Origin: Lachnospiraceae bacterium
GTDB taxonomy: Bacteria > Bacillota > Clostridia > Lachnospirales > Lachnospiraceae
Direction: 5' to 3'
Assembly (NCBI GenBank): GCA_017463035.1
Contig: JAFTPY010000293.1
Coordinates: 1-5,793 of the forward strand
DNA length: 5,793 bases
Shown in pieces: positions 5,587 through 5,793 of the stretch. The stretch's first letter is position 1; each line of letters begins with the position of its first letter. A model generated the notes under the pieces. The model ran no database searches, was not told the DNA's origin, and saw only the letters and a list, made by a program, of their open reading frames with translations. The position numbers and the translations under genes were made by a program.

Positions 5587-5793
5587 TTATTTTACCTCAA
5601 ACTCGCCGGACACCAACAGCGTACAAGAGGATAACGCTTCACATCCCGACGTTCCTTCTGCCACAATATAGTTATGATACAGAAACAAAGACGTATCTTC
5701 CTCTGTCAGTTTTCCGTCTGTCAGGTCCACCAGCCCCACTCCCGCAGCGGTTACCGAACCGCCGAGCACAACAATTCCGGTACCGGTTTCACC
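5587..5793 (-). CDS. C-terminal end of an unrecognised protein (partial)
   Basis: This reading frame is open from the window edge to a TAA at 5587-5589, giving 68 residues of the C-terminus of a longer protein; the true start lies outside the window. The fragment begins GETGTGIVVLGG and ends GEFEVK. It is rich in Gly, Thr, Ser, Val and Leu, contains two cysteines (in the stretch SGCEALSSC), and has no obvious membrane segment or charged repeat. Alternating hydrophobic and small residues suggest beta structure, but I recognise no family and assign no function. Internal GTG or ATG codons could be called as starts, but the frame runs on upstream without a stop, so an edge-partial gene is more likely. 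It shares a strand with ugpC, but a promoter lies between the two, so they need not be co-transcribed. I see no clear intrinsic terminator after its stop codon. Confidence 0.6.
   Translation of the reverse strand, partial: GETGTGIVVLGGSVTAAGVGLVDLTDGKLTEEDTSLFLYHNYIVAEGTSGCEALSSCTLLVSGEFEVK

Noticed and set aside
1..5793. Mobile elements, CRISPR arrays, tRNA or rRNA genes
   Set aside because: No transposase, regularly spaced repeats, terminal inverted repeats or structured RNA genes were seen; the region reads as core chromosome.

Overview
The window looks like chromosomal DNA of a low-to-mid GC Firmicute, most likely a clostridial gut or rumen bacterium of the Lachnospiraceae type. The reasons are strong AGGAGG ribosome sites before nearly every gene, sigma-A-like -35/-10 pairs, an ftsE-ftsX-peptidoglycan hydrolase cluster, and an orphan MsmX/UgpC-type sugar ATPase beside a CdaR/PucR-type regulator. 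The taxon is inferred from gene content and was not tested by search. Every gene I can support lies on the minus strand, so transcription runs from high to low coordinates.

Layout in transcription order: (1) the last 68 codons of an unrecognised gene (5587-5793); (2) a 252-bp spacer (5335-5586) with a good sigma-A promoter, a dyad around its -10 box, a second perfect 10-bp inverted repeat and a pair of short direct repeats; (3) ugpC/msmX (4207-5334), an ATPase for carbohydrate ABC importers, closed by an 11-bp GC-rich hairpin; (4) a CdaR/PucR-like regulator (2953-4041) with its own near-consensus promoter; (5) a 59-bp gap with a stem-loop; (6) ftsE (2156-2893) and ftsX (1252-2175), which overlap; (7) a secreted coiled-coil M23 peptidase gene (1-1204) running off the window edge.

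There appear to be two functional groups. The first is sugar uptake: a lone multitask ATPase with no permease or binding protein nearby, next to a possible metabolite-sensing regulator. The second is cell-wall remodelling: FtsEX is known in other bacteria to use ATP hydrolysis to activate a partner hydrolase or hydrolase activator outside the membrane (PcsB, CwlO, RipC, EnvC), and the adjacent secreted coiled-coil M23 protein is the obvious partner.

The most striking observation is an in-frame TGA inside the M23 catalytic domain of that partner, at positions 98-100. It falls where the family normally has glycine, and perfectly good M23 sequence continues in the same frame on its far side to the window edge. 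It is either a real nonsense mutation or a sequence error. I found no convincing wholly new system. The other points worth a second look are an ER/K-type single-helix linker in the hydrolase and the complex control region of ugpC.
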